A DNA stretch of 64,000 nucleotides from Austropuccinia psidii. Lineage: Eukaryota; Basidiomycota; Pucciniomycetes; Pucciniales; Sphaerophragmiaceae. The notes under the pieces were generated by a model, which searched no databases, was not told the DNA's origin, and worked only from the letters and a program-made list of their open reading frames with translations. Of the stretch, positions 22,280 through 35,871 are shown in pieces. Numbering within the stretch: position 1 is the first letter of the stretch; every line of letters begins with the position of its first letter. The stretch is from assembly GCA_023105745.1 (NCBI GenBank), contig JALGQZ010000004.1:63957112-64021111 (forward strand), given 5' to 3'. The position numbers and the translations under genes are program-made.

Positions 22280-23219
22280 ATTTATTATTATTAAATAAAT
22301 GAAAGGATTTTTTTTTTAAAAAGAAATCTTTTTAATTAAAATATTCTTTTAATTTATAATTAAACTATTAAATGATATGAATATCACTTATAAATCAAAT
22401 CAAAAAAAAAAAAAATTCATTAAGTTGAAATAAACTAAAACTTATTAACATAACACACAAATATTTTATAAATTAAAAAAAGGCCCTTTTAACTTAATTT
22501 CAAAATAATCTTTTTTGATGAGTTAGGCTTTAATTACTCTTCATCAGGTTTATTTGTTTTTTTTTTTGTTTATTTTTTTTTTTTTTTTTTAACATTTTAA
22601 ACTTTAATTTAAGAAATTCTTCTATTCTAAAATTTAATTAAAATAAAACTAATTTTAACAATTTTTTTAATGAATGAATGAATGTTTTTTTTTTTTTTTA
22701 TCATAATAAAAATCATAAAAATCTTTAATTTTAATATTAAGATTATTAAATTCATTAAAAATGATGAATTTATTATTATTATCATTATTCTCAATTTTCC
22801 TTTATAATTTAATTAATTAAAGAAAATAAATTTAAAAAATTTAAATAAATTTTTTTTAAAATCTTTAAAAAAGTTATTAAGTTTTAATTTTTTTTTTTTT
22901 TTTCTACTTTATTAAATTTAGTTTCCTTTCAATCAATCAATTAAAATTTATTTTAAATCAAAGGAATTAAAATTTTTCAAATTATAACTAATCAATAATA
23001 AAGATTTAAAAACAGTATTAATGAAATCATCACTGCTAAAAAAAAAAAAAAATAAAAAATTTATTGTAGCTACTTAAAGTTTTTAACTCATTTAACTAAA
23101 AACTTTTCTATCTTAAACTTTTAAATTAATTTTTTTTCATTAGAATTTAAAAAATTTTAGTTTTAATTTGTTTTTTTTAAATCAATTTAATTTCAAGAAA
23201 ATTTTTTTATTTATTTATT

Positions 23220-23276
<57 letters not shown>

Positions 23277-23638
23277 TTTGATTTTAAATATATTTAAATT
23301 TTTAAAAAAACTAATTAAAATAATAATTTTTTAAAATTAATTTTTTATCTCTTTTAAAATTAGAAAAAAAAAAAAAAAAATTGATTTAAAAAAAAAAAAA
23401 ATTTTTTAATTATACTTTTTTTAAGTAAATAATTTCATTTAAGTGATTTAAATTTTTTTGTTTTAGAAAAAAAAATTTTTAAAATAAATTTGATATATAC
23501 TTTATAATATTTTAAATCAAATTAAATTTTAACCAATTCCTTAAATTTTAAAAAAAATAATTACTTTTAATTTTATTTTTATTTGATTTTTTTTCCTTTT
23601 TTTTTTTTTTTTTTTTTTTGTTTAGTTATTATATTCAC

Positions 23639-23672
<34 letters not shown>

Positions 23673-23810
23673 CATATTATTAATCTTAAAATAATTCTTA
23701 ATTAACTCTTAATCATTCTTATTCTTAAACTGAATTCTTTTTTTTGCTTTTTTAATTTTTTGTAATTTATGTTTTTCATTCCTTTTTCTTTTTCTTTCTT
23801 TACTTTAATA
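21841..23810. other. Homopolymer-rich AT desert
   Basis: Nearly pure A/T, with an A run of about 41 (22090-22130), a T run of about 52 (23223-23274) and many shorter ones. No gene seen. Assembly accuracy is doubtful here. Confidence 0.75.
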
Positions 23811-24932
23811 AGGTTAAAACTCTCCATGGGGTACATTGGTATCAATTTTGTATGATACCGTATAATGATTATACTTTCAAAAAAGTTTGAAAACTTTCTT
23901 TTGTTACGCAAGTTAATTACTTGAGAAAGGAGTTTTCATAATATCTTTAGTATATGGAAGTGTCTATCCCAGTTGAATCTAACATTATGAAAGAGTTCTT
24001 TTATAAGGTTTATCATAGTTCATGTTTATACTGCCTTATTATGTGAATTCACTAGCTAGCAGTTCATCAACCTCAACAAGCAATTTGGAGTGATGTTTTG
24101 TTTTGGAGATTTAAATTTAAATCAAGTTTTATTTACCTTGTGGTATTTTGAAAGTTGCATTCTAACGTAAATTATAAGAGCTGTGTAGCTTATCAACAAC
24201 CAGCTACGAAAAATGGATGTTAGCACTTTGCAGAATGTCAACCTTGATTTCGGCCACATTGACTGCATAAAATGCCTGGGGGGAAATCTTGAAATTTTAT
24301 ATCCCTCGTCAGAATACAAATCAAGCTTAATGAGGAAAAACAAAAAAAAAAAGTGATTATTATTGTACGCATGGCAACAAAGGATATTTTGGTCATGAAT
24401 GCAAAGCCCATTAGAGCGGGTTATATGAATCAAGAAATAAATAGAAGTTATTAAATTAAAACAATAATTTGCATCCTTTAATTATTAAATAAACTTTAAA
24501 ATAATCTAGAACCGTATAAGATGCCTTGAAGAAAATAAAAATAAACACACAAGAGTTCAAGAAGCAGCTCCTTAAGGCAATGAAAATTTGATGACAGATT
24601 GACTATGAATACTTGAAATATAGATGAAAGAGGCAAGCTTGGTGAGAAAATAAGGATCAAATTGAAGTTATCAAACTTCAAAATTACTTGCCCAGGGTCC
24701 GAAAAAGAGACCTGCGCTTTTAGGGTATAAATTGATCGCAGCGCATGAGAGTAAAGAGCGGAGACGAATTCGGAAGGGTAACAAATATGAAGAAAGCAAG
24801 TAGACTAATACAGTTTGGCGATTAATAGGCAAAATGATTCAATTTATTTAGGTGAGTCTTGATTAGTGCTCTCTTTTGAAGGTTGACCACTCATCAGACT
24901 AGAATTCTGCTGAGGACGAAGCCCAAAAATAA
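23811..24932. other. Downstream flank of the KEN-box gene
   Basis: Base composition rises in GC towards the gene. Short ORFs are present, but none has recognisable domains or supporting splice sites. The last few hundred bases are probably the gene's 3' untranslated region and terminator; no firm polyadenylation signal is assigned. Confidence 0.4.
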
Positions 24933-26238
24933 TTATATCCTCAGTAGGGCTTTGGTTGAGGACTCAGTTTGAGATGAGACTACTTCACGACGTCGTTTAG
25001 GGCGGGGAGCTAATAGGTCCCGCTTGGTTTCAGTTTCAAGTTTTTTGCTCGACTTGAGCTTCTTATCTTGGGCTTTAGGGTAATGTATGTCCAATTGAAT
25101 GGAGTTTGAATCAAGATCATTTGAAATCTAAGTAAATGATAGGATAATGAAAAGTAAGAACTTTGACGAATAAATTTCAAGTAGTGATCTTGATCAATAT
25201 TGAAAAACTTACAATGGGAAACAAAGGGGAATCGTCTAGCATTGGACTCAATGTCTCAAATGAAGGACTCCAACCACCTTGTAACCCGGTGTATGCTTCA
25301 GTAACTTCGGCCAAAGGGCTCATTTGGTGAGGACTAGGTGATTTAAAAGTAAATCTTTCCTCTGCTTCATCGCTATCACCAGCATCAAAAAATGGCATAG
25401 TGAAGGTTGCTGGAAGTTTTGGAGCACCTGGGCAAGTTGCGTCTGTTGGAAGTGGGTCGAAGATTTCAATGATATCAGTCTGATCACAAGTTTCCAATGC
25501 TTCGAGTTTAGCCACGAGGGTGTTAACTTCCCAAATGACAGTATGACTAGACGATTGCTTGTCGGAATAATCGATTGACGTGGTGTTTTCGATTTCCAAT
25601 TCTGGCAAGAAAATGGTGGAGGCCAACTTGTCCATAGGGTTACTTTCATAATCGACTCTGGAGCCACTGAAAGTACGTGATCTAGATAAGTTGGTGAGGA
25701 TAGTTTTGGGCGTAGGAGAAAAAGCCAACTTTTTTCCCTTAGGTTGATAAAAATGTCCTCGGGTCGATTTTAAAGATTCAGGTGAGCAAGGAGCAAAAGG
25801 GATTTTGCTATTCCATTTTTCAACACAATTTACACCTGAGTTAATACAAGACTTTTCTTCCAAAACGTTGATACGATTAGAGTTACGAGAATGATGACGA
25901 GTTTGAGATAAAAGCTTATCCTCGAGCTCAGGAACTTGATTCTCTTTGTTATTCACGACGGTCTGCAAGCTGCCAGATGATGAGAAAATAAAATTGGAAT
26001 CACAAGTAGAAGATCCATTTTGAGAAGACATGGACATCGAATCAATGGGTGAAGGGTCACAATAAACTTGAAAGGTAGGTTTTTTAGTTGATTTAGAATG
26101 ACGAGAAAGTCCTAGAGGAAGAGCGCTGGATGACTGATGGAGATTGGAGGCAGAAAGCTTTAGCTGACAATTTTCATTTTCAAGGTGATGAGAGGCCGTA
26201 CGAAGAATTTGAATTGATGGCCTTTTTGGGGGTGCCAT
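24933..26238 (-). CDS. Two-exon nuclear-type protein with a KEN box, 406 aa, function unknown
   Basis: Exon 1 is 26238-25213. An 85-nt intron (25212-25128) has donor GTAAGT and acceptor TTACTTAG. Exon 2 is 25127-24933, in phase, giving 342 + 64 residues. Without splicing the frame ends 11 codons into the intron. The protein is Ser/Pro-rich and predicted disordered, with a K-E-N box at 98-100 (N-N-K-E-N-Q-V-P), several S-P/T-P sites, an acidic-hydrophobic I-I-E-I-F-D-P-L-P segment near residue 260, and in exon 2 an R-D-L-L (R-x-x-L) motif and a basic R-P-K-R-R-R signal. KEN and R-x-x-L motifs mark anaphase-promoting-complex substrates such as securin; short disordered proteins with an E-I-x-x-x-P segment resemble fungal securins. 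That identity is speculative. It is the only gene in the window that looks intact and under coding constraint. Confidence 0.7.
25128..25212 (-). other. Intron of the KEN-box gene
   Basis: 85 nt, GTAAGT...TTACTTAG. A pyrimidine-rich stretch precedes the acceptor. Its length matches introns found in the MULE genes of this window. Confidence 0.7.
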
Positions 26239-28039
26239 AAGATTGAAAGTTGACTAAATGTGAGTGACAAAAATGATAGAACTGAGGCAAAAGCTCAGAA
26301 GATCAACTGACAATCTAGTTTTATAAGTTGAGTAGTGTAGTTAAGCTAGAGAGCTAAGTAACACCGAGGGGGTATCTGATACAAGATTTAATCAAGGACA
26401 AAGAGCCAGTGAATGTAATATGTATAAAGGAAAATGACTTTGTAAAGTAAAAAGGAAGATTGAGAGATATAAAAGACTGTAGCAAGATGAAGTTTATAGA
26501 ATATCTAGTCAATGATAAGCTTGAATAGCTAAGAAAGAATGCGTGTCGAGCGCTAGCAGTTGGTAAGCTGATGATGAGAAGAGAGTGTAAGTTTTATTTT
26601 AATTAAATTGAAGATGACTTAAAATTTTGATTGAGTTGAAGAAAAAAAAGACAAAGTGAGTTGAAATGAAGATTAAAATTAGCTTTTGTTTTTGTTTTTT
26701 AAAAATAAAAATAAAAAAATAAAAATAAAAAATAGTTAAATTAAAGATTTATTGTGAGTTGTAAAGGGAAAAGAATTGAAGATGAGCTGATAAATTGAAT
26801 ACCAAGCAAGAATTGAAATTTAAGATTTGTTTGAAATTTGACTAAAATCAAAAGAATGAATGAGTGAGCACTGGGTGGGACTGGATGAAACGATGTTGAA
26901 TATCAATTTTGACGGACTTGAACAATTTAAAATCAAGAGAAGGTTATCGATGAAAAGAATCAATCAGTAGAGCATGAGAAGGCTGGAGTGGATTGGTAAG
27001 GAAAGTCTCAAGGTGGGCTGGTGTTTAGAAACCCAACTAAGGTGTGCAATGCAATAATGGATGATAATAGAAGGTGAGATAAAAATCTACTAAGACCAGC
27101 CAATGCCAACAATTAATGTTGAACTGAGAGTTAAGTTACATACAGTACAATACAGTTTACAGTATACAGTACAGTACACAATCCAACAATTGAGGAATCG
27201 AGAATGAGGATTGACTCAAATTTCGTGGGAGGCCAATGTAGGTTTGAGGCAGCGCAAGATAGACAGTGTCTCGCTGTTGTACTGTGTACAGTGTAGAGTA
27301 GAGTAGAGTAGAGTACTGTCACCGTCTACAGAAAGTACAGAAAGTACAGTACACCACGGTCAGTGAGCTTGGATGAACAAAGCAAATTGATAGAGTGTGG
27401 TAGAAAGTGACCTGATTGATTTTAGTGCTAAATGTAATCTGTATAGATTTACTATCTACTGTACTGTATTTTCATAACAAACTCTCTAAAGTCTCTGTAA
27501 GTAGTCTTAATTATAAGTCTAATGTATTTGACAAGTTTTTACAGTACACACAGTACTCGATTTGTTTGGTAAAAAAATAAAAATACTATACTGTGTGTAC
27601 TGTACCGTTCATAGAGCAATATAATACCCAACGCAGTAACTTTTGTGGTGTTACCAGAGCCAATGCAAGATGTGAGACGGTGCGTGCTCAATCTTGCGTA
27701 CTGAGTCAACAGAGTGTGTCGGACTGGGCGCTAGTTAATCTAACTTACGTACTGTACACAACACCGTCAAGGACGTTTTGAGTTCCAAATCTGTAGAGAT
27801 TGTTGTGAGTGGTATACTTACTATAGTATACACTCTAGTCAAGTGTAGATATATCAAGGTATACAATATACTAACCAAAACTTAATGGAGCTGCAACAGT
27901 AAGCAATAAATTAAGATGACAAAGATGGTAGTAATAAGGAGATGAGACAATATTTTGATAAGTTGATCCCAAACCAATCTCTGTTTTAACTGATTGAGTG
28001 AGTGGTAATGAAGAAGGATTGGAAAGAGTAAGTTGATAG

Positions 28040-28097
28040 ATTGATCAAAAGGTCAATAGACTGACTAGATTGATCAAAAGGTCAATAGACTGACTAG
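28040..28097. repeat. Perfect 29-bp tandem duplication
   Basis: Two identical 29-bp units (28040-28068 and 28069-28097), each containing ttgatcaa and ctgactag. A recent local duplication. Confidence 0.9.
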
Positions 28098-29243
28098 AAA
28101 GGGTGAAATAATTAATTGCAGCTCTAGACGGTAGACCATTACAGTAGCACACAGCTCACAACGGTGCAGTATAGTACTGGCTGGTACTGTACATTTTACA
28201 TTACATTACAGCACATTAATGAATTTGTTTTCTTTAGAAAAAAAAGCAAAAAAGAAAAAAGAAAAAAGTTAGTTGAGCGGAATATGGTAGAATAAATTAG
28301 AGTATTATGATAAGATGATGAAAGATAAAACAATTGAAATATTCTCCAACAGGGGGTGATGATAACATGTAAATTTTTCAATTTAATTAAAAGATCAATC
28401 GATAAGCTCCAATGTGAGATGTGACGATTGGATTATGACCTCCTCAAGGCTCTAACTGACTATTTTGAAGGTGTATTATGTGATTTAAATTAATTAACTA
28501 ATTAGAGGATAAAAAGCTCAATTTGATTCAAGAAGACCGAATTGGATGCCCGATTACAGTCACCAATAGTTGTGAAGAATTGATTAAGCAGAAGGGATAA
28601 ATAAAAGTAAATCAAGGTTTAAGATGATAGTACTGTACACTAAAATTGATAGTCTAGCCTATGATACAAGACCTATACTGTACAGTTGTTATACTCTTAA
28701 ATAGGAAGGGATGACAAGAGAATGTGGTCCAAAAGAACAAGTAAAAGCGGCCAATCGATACGTTTGAAAAAATACACAAACTCAAACTAAATTAGATTAC
28801 AGTAATTAATTTAGATCTAGATGAGTCTGTGACTCTGCATTCTGCAAGACAAGACCTGATGAGAGAATTTTTTTTAAATCTTGAGTGTCACAATGGCAAG
28901 CGATTCAAGACAGGGTGAAGAGAACGAGTTTCAGGAGCCAAAGGGTGAAGAAGGTGGAGGTTTGATCAGATTAGACTGTGATAATATACAGTAATGTGTG
29001 GTGGACTTTAAAGTGTGTACAGTACAATGTTCAATGTTGATTGTTTAATTTAGCTATTAGATTAGCAAGTCAAATTAACTTTTCCACTTGATCCGGTGAA
29101 ATAAAGGATGACTTGCAAAAAAAAAGGGAGGGAGATTATCGTAGGCTCAGGCTGTACTGTACTGTACACATTGTAGAATTACTGCACGATCAAGATGAAC
29201 GCGGAATAAGATAAAGTAAAAGTGTCAAAGAAAGAGATTGCTG

Positions 29244-29302
29244 TGCAGGTGTGCAGGTGTGCAGCAGATGTGCGGTGAGTTGTGCGGTGTGCAGTTGTGC
29301 AG
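29244..29302. repeat. Degenerate gtgcag(gt) minisatellite
   Basis: Short repeats of gtgcaggt, gtgcggt and gtgcagt over about 60 bp, clearly GC-richer than the surroundings. Confidence 0.7.
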
Positions 29303-31651
29303 AATCAGCGGAGGTCAAAGTAGTACAGTAAGACAGTCAGTACAGTACAGGGCTGCTATGAGATGATAAAATCTCAAGTTCCTAATCAGTAATAAGACCG
29401 AGTAAGCCAAAAGAATAGAGAGAGCACGGCATTGATGAATATTCAACGTCATATTTAAATTTAAATTAAAGCGTTTCGTAGTCCGGAGTTTGGAGTCTGG
29501 AATAAACTAGAATGATAATGAGATTTAAAATTATTTTAAAACTTAGAATGATATTGAATTTTAAAATATTAATTTTAATCTTGAAATAAACCAAAGTTTC
29601 TTAATTATTTTGATATTGTAGCTTAGTAAGTAAAAATTCAATAATCAAATTAAACAAAATCAAGTGATGAGTTATTTTTAGAATAAAGTGAAAGTAGTAG
29701 ACACACTTACTTTTGTCTTCTTGACCAAAAATAAAATTAAAATTGAAATTTAAGAGAAACTTATGCTAAACTTTAAAATCAAAAATAAAATAAAAAAATA
29801 AGATTCATTTCATACATAAAATAAGATTAAGGTTTTAATCTAAAATTCAATAATAATACAGTACAAAATTACACAATACAGTACCCGTAAACAAAATTCT
29901 TTCAAATCTCAGATTCTCAATTGCAAATTGAAATAAATGACCAACCGAAAAGAAACTCCGAAAAATTAATTAAAAACAATTTTAACTAAGAAAATTTTGT
30001 TAAAAAAAATTAAATTAATCAAATTTAAACTTTTAATCAAATCAAAATTCATAAAAAATTACTTTTTCTTAAAAAAAAACAAAATAAAAAGGAAATCAAT
30101 ATACTGTATACTATAAAATTATTTATTCTGATTTGAAAATATTTAATTTTAAAAATAAAACAAAAAATCATATAATAATATTTAATTAATTTGAAATATG
30201 AAAATTTTTATTATAATTATTATTATTTTTTAAGATTAAGTAAATTAAAAAAAAAAAAAAGATAAAAAAGTTATATAAGATTAAAAAAAAAATTCATCAA
30301 GATTTTAAATTTTATTAAAATAAATAAATAAATAAATTCATTAAATTAATTATTTATTATTTGTAAGAAATTTAAATTTAAGTAAAATATTTATTTATTT
30401 ATTTAAAATCATCTCATTTTTTAACTTTATTCAAAACGACATAGTTAAGAACTTTAAAATAAATTAAATTAAATAAGAAAAATAGATTGATTTCATTTAA
30501 TTACGTAGTCTAATCTCAAAACACTAGGTATTTTACGTACTAATATATTGTACTGTACAACTTCAAGCTATATATTGTGTACCTTACAGTTGTACAGCAC
30601 ATACAGTAGTACATAATAAGATAAATTGTTAATCTAATCATAATAAAAATCATCTACAAAGATTTGATCAATCTATAAATAAAATCACTTAAACTCTAAA
30701 ATTATCAACAAAAAAGAAAAAAACTTTTGAATAGACTTAAATATTTTACAAATATAAATTTAATAAAAAAAAGAATAATTATTATATTTTTTTTTATTTT
30801 TTTTTCAAAAAAAAAAAAAAAAAATAACATTTTTAAATTTTATTAATTTATTAATTAATCTAACAAAATAATAATAAGAATAATAATAATCTCTTTTTTT
30901 AAAGTAAAAAAAAAAAAAAAAGAATTGAAATAAAATTAAAATAAAAGTTGAATTTAATTAAAAGAAAAAAAAAAAAAAAAAAAACTTTTTTGAGAACTTG
31001 AAAAATAATTTACATTGTGAAATAAATAAATGAATTGAATCAATTTTTATTTTATTTTTTTTTTAAAAAAAAAAAGAAACTCAAAAGAAAAAGAAGAAAA
31101 ACTATAAAAATATATTTTAAAACAAAAGAATTTAATTATTTATTTAACTTTTTTTTTTTAGAAAAAAAAAGAAAATTTATTTATTTATTTATTTATCTAT
31201 TTATTATTGTTTTTTTTTTTTAATTAATTAAGATGATTAATAAATCTAAATAAATTTTTTTTTAAAAAAAAAATTATTTTAAGTGATTTTATTAATTCTT
31301 AATTAAAATTTTCAATTTTCAATTTTTTTTTTTTTGACTTTTACCTTTTAGCTTTTTTTTGATAATCTTTTAACACTCAATAATAAATAAAACTTATTTT
31401 TTTTTAAAAAAAAAAACCAAAAAATCAAAATATTATTGATTTTATTTTATTTCTTTTTTTTTTTAAAAAAAAAGAAAAAATTAAACTAAATTTTTGATCT
31501 AAAATTTAATTAAAAAAAAAGCAAAAAGGTTAAATTTTATACTTATTTTTTTTTTTTTCATAAATGAAAAAAAAAACACCAAAAGAAATAGAATTTTGAT
31601 CATAAATCTTTTTGATTAAGGAAAAAGATTGCCTAAAAAGTGATATATATA

Positions 31652-34600
31652 GGGTATTGGTAAACCCACATAAGCTCTTATGTGTTTTTGTCATAAATTG
31701 GTAAAAACATGTAAGGGCTGACCTGGGCCCATTTTCAATTAACAATGAAACACAAAAAAACCTGTATTGGGCCAAAACCTCCCAAAACCCACCAAAAAGA
31801 GGTTCTTTCCCCACAAAACTCCTCTAACCCAATCGTTTCGTTTTTTCTACACATCCCCCCCAAAAAAAAAGACCAAACACCCAAATAATCCACAATATCC
31901 CCCCCAATTTTTTTTTTTGGAAAATAGCATTACCAAAGCAGTTTTGAAAAGCTTTTCACACTCTTTTTTCCTTTTTTCCCCCAAATAATGCATTTTCCTC
32001 CACAACAAGTTGCTTCCAAGCCTCTAAAATTCCAATTTTTTACTTCCCCTCATCTATTAATCCCACATTTTAACCACTTTGTTTCACTTTTACCCACTTC
32101 ATTTCATTTTTCAAACCTGTTATCACTTCTTTTTCACATTTTGAAAGGTTCTTTCCTCATTCCAAATCCCCAAACCCCCCTTTTTTAAATTTATATGTAT
32201 TTTTCACTCAATAATGCTTCAACCCCCCAACTGAAGGTGAATTTAAGACCCTTGAGCTTCTTTGGAGGTATTTGCATAATGTTTCCAGAGCTCAGGGGTA
32301 TGCTTTGTCTACCTTGAGGTCCAACATGACCCACAACTAAATTGTAATAGGTTGTGACAGGTCTTGGACCCCCAATCCTCACAAAAGCTCCTTCAAAAAA
32401 TTCACTTCAAGAAAAATTTAATTTCCATTTAGACTGTATGACAGAAAATATGCCAAGATTGCCACTTGAACTCTTAAAGTCAAAAATCCTGAACACAACC
32501 ATGATGCCACCAAATATATTATGGCACATCTTGCTTTCAGAAAATTAAATGAGTAAGAAACATCCCAAATTGCTCAAATGTCTGAATCACTTCTCATTCC
32601 AAGGCAAATTCATGCCCAATTATGCATACAGAGGGAGTCTGACAGGCCTGTAATTCTTAAAGACATTTACAACCAAGTCAAGAAAATCAAGAAAGACAAA
32701 CTGCAAGGAAGAAGGCCCATTTATTCTCTTATTGAAACTCTCAAAGAAGAAAAATTTGTGTTGTCCTCTGAAAAGAAAGCTGAGGGACACATTAACTTCT
32801 TATTTTTCAATTACTCCCTTGCCATAAAACTCCTTCATGGATTTCCTCATGTCATTCTTATGGATTGTACTTATAAAACCAATAAGTACAAAATGCCCCT
32901 TTGTCATAGTGTTGGATTCAGCTCAACCAATAAAATCTTTTCTGGGGATTTTTGTTTGATGAAGAATGAAACTGAACCCTCATATATTTGGGAATTAAAT
33001 AAATAAATAGAAAAGGTCCTCAAAAACACCAATATTGTTGCCCCTCCAGTCATTGTTATTGGCAGGGATCTGTCCTTGAAAAATTCTCCTAAGAAGCTCT
33101 TCCCAGACTCAAAATTCATGTTATTCATTTGGAACATTAATAAAGATGTATCTGCTCATTGCATGAAGAAAATTGGTCATGGTACTGATTTTGAATATTT
33201 TATGGTCCTTTGAAATCAAGTAATATAATTTTATCTTTAAATTTTATTCTTATTGTTGTTTTTATTAATTAATTTGGGATTAATTTCTCAGGTTATTTAT
33301 TCATCCATTGAAAATTCTTTCAAAGATAACTTGAAGAATCTTTAAGAGAAAATCAAAAATCTTGAAATATTTTAATATTTAGAAAACACCTGGCTTCCTC
33401 TAAAGGAGTATTATGTGCCAGCTTAGACCAACCACCATTTCCAACTGGGTGTGGGCTCCACCTCAAGAGTTGCAGGAGCCTGTTCCATGGTTAAACTTTG
33501 GATCCAAAAGTCCACTGGTACTCTCCTGGAGGTAGTCAGGGCTCTCCACATGGCTTTCAGAAAAGAATTCATTGAAATAATCAACAGAATATCCAAAGAA
33601 ATGATTTTACATGTCAAGAATTTTCCTCCAAACATCTGTTCTCTCAATAGAAAGATGTCTCATTATTCCCTTCAGATGGCCTTTGAACATTTAAAGCCCA
33701 AATTTCCCCCCAATTAAAAATGCATCAACAAATATAAAAATTATCAAGGGATTCCTTGTAAGAACAATAAACAACAGGAATTTTCCAAGCACTAAAGGCT
33801 TCAGATATCAGATTTACATTCTCAATGGAATTTCAATTTACCTTTGAGAATTCTTTGATCATCAATTTTTTTTTTCTTATTAACTAATATTCTTTTTAAT
33901 ATTCTTCTAATAATTTTTATAAAGCTAATGATCAAATTTTTTTAGAAATAAAGAAATAATTAAACCAAAAAAAAAAAAAAAAAAATATTTAAATATATTT
34001 TGAAAGAAATTTTTTAAAAGAAATATTAATAGAAATAACTATAATTCTTTAAAATTTTAAATAAATATTTTTTTTTGATTAGAAAATTCTAATTTAATCA
34101 AATTCTAAATAGTAAAGAGGATTTTGAATATTTTGAATAAACACTAGAATGAAAGAATATTCATTGAATAACTAAATGATTTAAGAATAAAAATAAAAAT
34201 AAAAATAAAAATAAAAATAAAATAGAACCCTAAAGATTTAAAATAATTGAAATTCAATCAAAGAGAAGAGGAAAAACCCCATCAAAAGTGACCAGAACAA
34301 CAACATCCAAATCACAGTCAATCTCACCCTATCCAATTATGGAAGTGGACTCATCTGAAAATTCTGAAGATTCTGAGGCCTCATTATCAAAATCAATCAG
34401 TTCATCAGATTCACTACCCTCCAAAACTGAATTAAATAAATAAGAAGTCACCCTTAGAAGGTCCAGAAGATTGGAAATTGGAAGAAAAACCTCATAAAGA
34501 AAATCAAACAAGCCTGAAACCAGTTTGAAGATATATGATGAAATTGACTTGAAATGTGAGAATTGCCAAAGAAATTATCACACAAGTGATGAATGCTCCA

Positions 34601-35840
34601 AGCTTTTTGTGAGTTTATGATTCTTTTTAATGTATATTTCTCTTGTTTATTTTGATATTTATTCATTTTTTGACCTTATTTTATCAGATAACTGGATCAG
34701 AAGACTTGCTCAAGTTTATATTCAAATACACCTTCAAGGCCATCAATTTCCAGGGTGATGGAAACTGTGGCTACAGAACAGTATTTCACTACATTTAAAA
34801 GACTCAAGATCAATGGGCTGATGTCAGAGGTGTCTTTGCTGAAGAAATTCAACAAAATTAAGACCTTTATGAAACCATGAACACTTTTATTCCCTCAATA
34901 TCCTCTTATTTGGACAGAATTGAGTGGTATGAAGATGTTGGCCAGGCTCCAAAGAGCAATTGGATGTCCATGCCTGATATGGTGGATTCAATTTCAAATA
35001 AGTATCAAATACCAGTTTCCTTTTATTCAAAAGTCCAATCTTTTTATTTTTTTCCCTTATTTCTGTCCTCCAAATGATAATTCACCCATTTTCATCTGCT
35101 TCTTAGATAGCTAATCTCATTTTGTTGCATTGGATATCATCATTTATAAAGTTTATCCAGTCCCCCTCATTACTTTCAATTGGAAATTTCATTCCTAACC
35201 AAAAGAACTGGGGTGGGAAGATAAATTTAAGAAACACATGATTTTATATTTTTCAAATATCCCTCCCCCCCCCAGAAGAAACAAACTATTTTGGAGGTTG
35301 ATTCAGATTGATTGACTTTTGTATATAAAATTTATACCAATTATCCCCTCTCCTAAGTCCTATTTATTTCTTAAATACCACTTAAGTCTCATTTTTTTTT
35401 TATTAAAAATATGGAAAAAATATTTTTAATTAAAAATAGTCATATTAAAAACATTAAAAAAAAAAAAAAAACAACTCTTTTTTGTAACTTCACTTGTCCC
35501 GCCAAAAAAAAAAATACCCCAAAAATTATAGTCTTGTAGTTTTTAATTGTAAATTTCAAACCCCTTTTTTTTGATTTCTTTATTTTTTTTCTTTAAAAAA
35601 AAAGAATGAAAGAATTCTATAAGTGGGAAGATTTTAAATTAATTTTTTTTTTTTTTTTAAAAAAAATATATACCATTTTTAAAAAAAAATTGATTGAATT
35701 TTAGAAATTTGGCAAAAAAAAATAAAAATAAAAATTTTCTTTTTTTTTTTGGGGGGGTATTTAAATACTATTTTGAAAAAATTAATATGATAAAAAAAAA
35801 AAAATCAAAAAAAAACCTTAAAAATGAGTTTGAGGAATTG

Positions 35841-35871
<31 letters not shown>

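Larger units (their letters stand above)
26239..31651. other. Upstream region rich in ACAGTAC/GTACTGT motifs
   Basis: Between about 27140 and 30610 the motif ACAGTAC or its complement GTACTGT recurs many times, often doubled as GTACTGTAC or ACAGTACAGTAC (near 27170, 27350, 27455, 27750, 28185, 28635, 29155, 29345, 29880, 30555). No convincing ORF lies here. Up to about 29.5 kb it is less AT-biased than the transposon DNA; from 29.8 kb it becomes AT-rich. It may contain promoter DNA of the KEN-box gene. Confidence 0.5.

Noticed and set aside
23702..24681. Minus-strand ORFs downstream of the KEN-box gene
   Set aside because: Short, hydrophobic or Lys-rich frames with no domain, splice support or conservation visible.
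27131..27781. Small ORFs in the ACAGTAC-rich region
   Set aside because: They are created by the repeated motif (T-V-L-Y, S-T-L-L-Y peptides) and lack protein-like composition.
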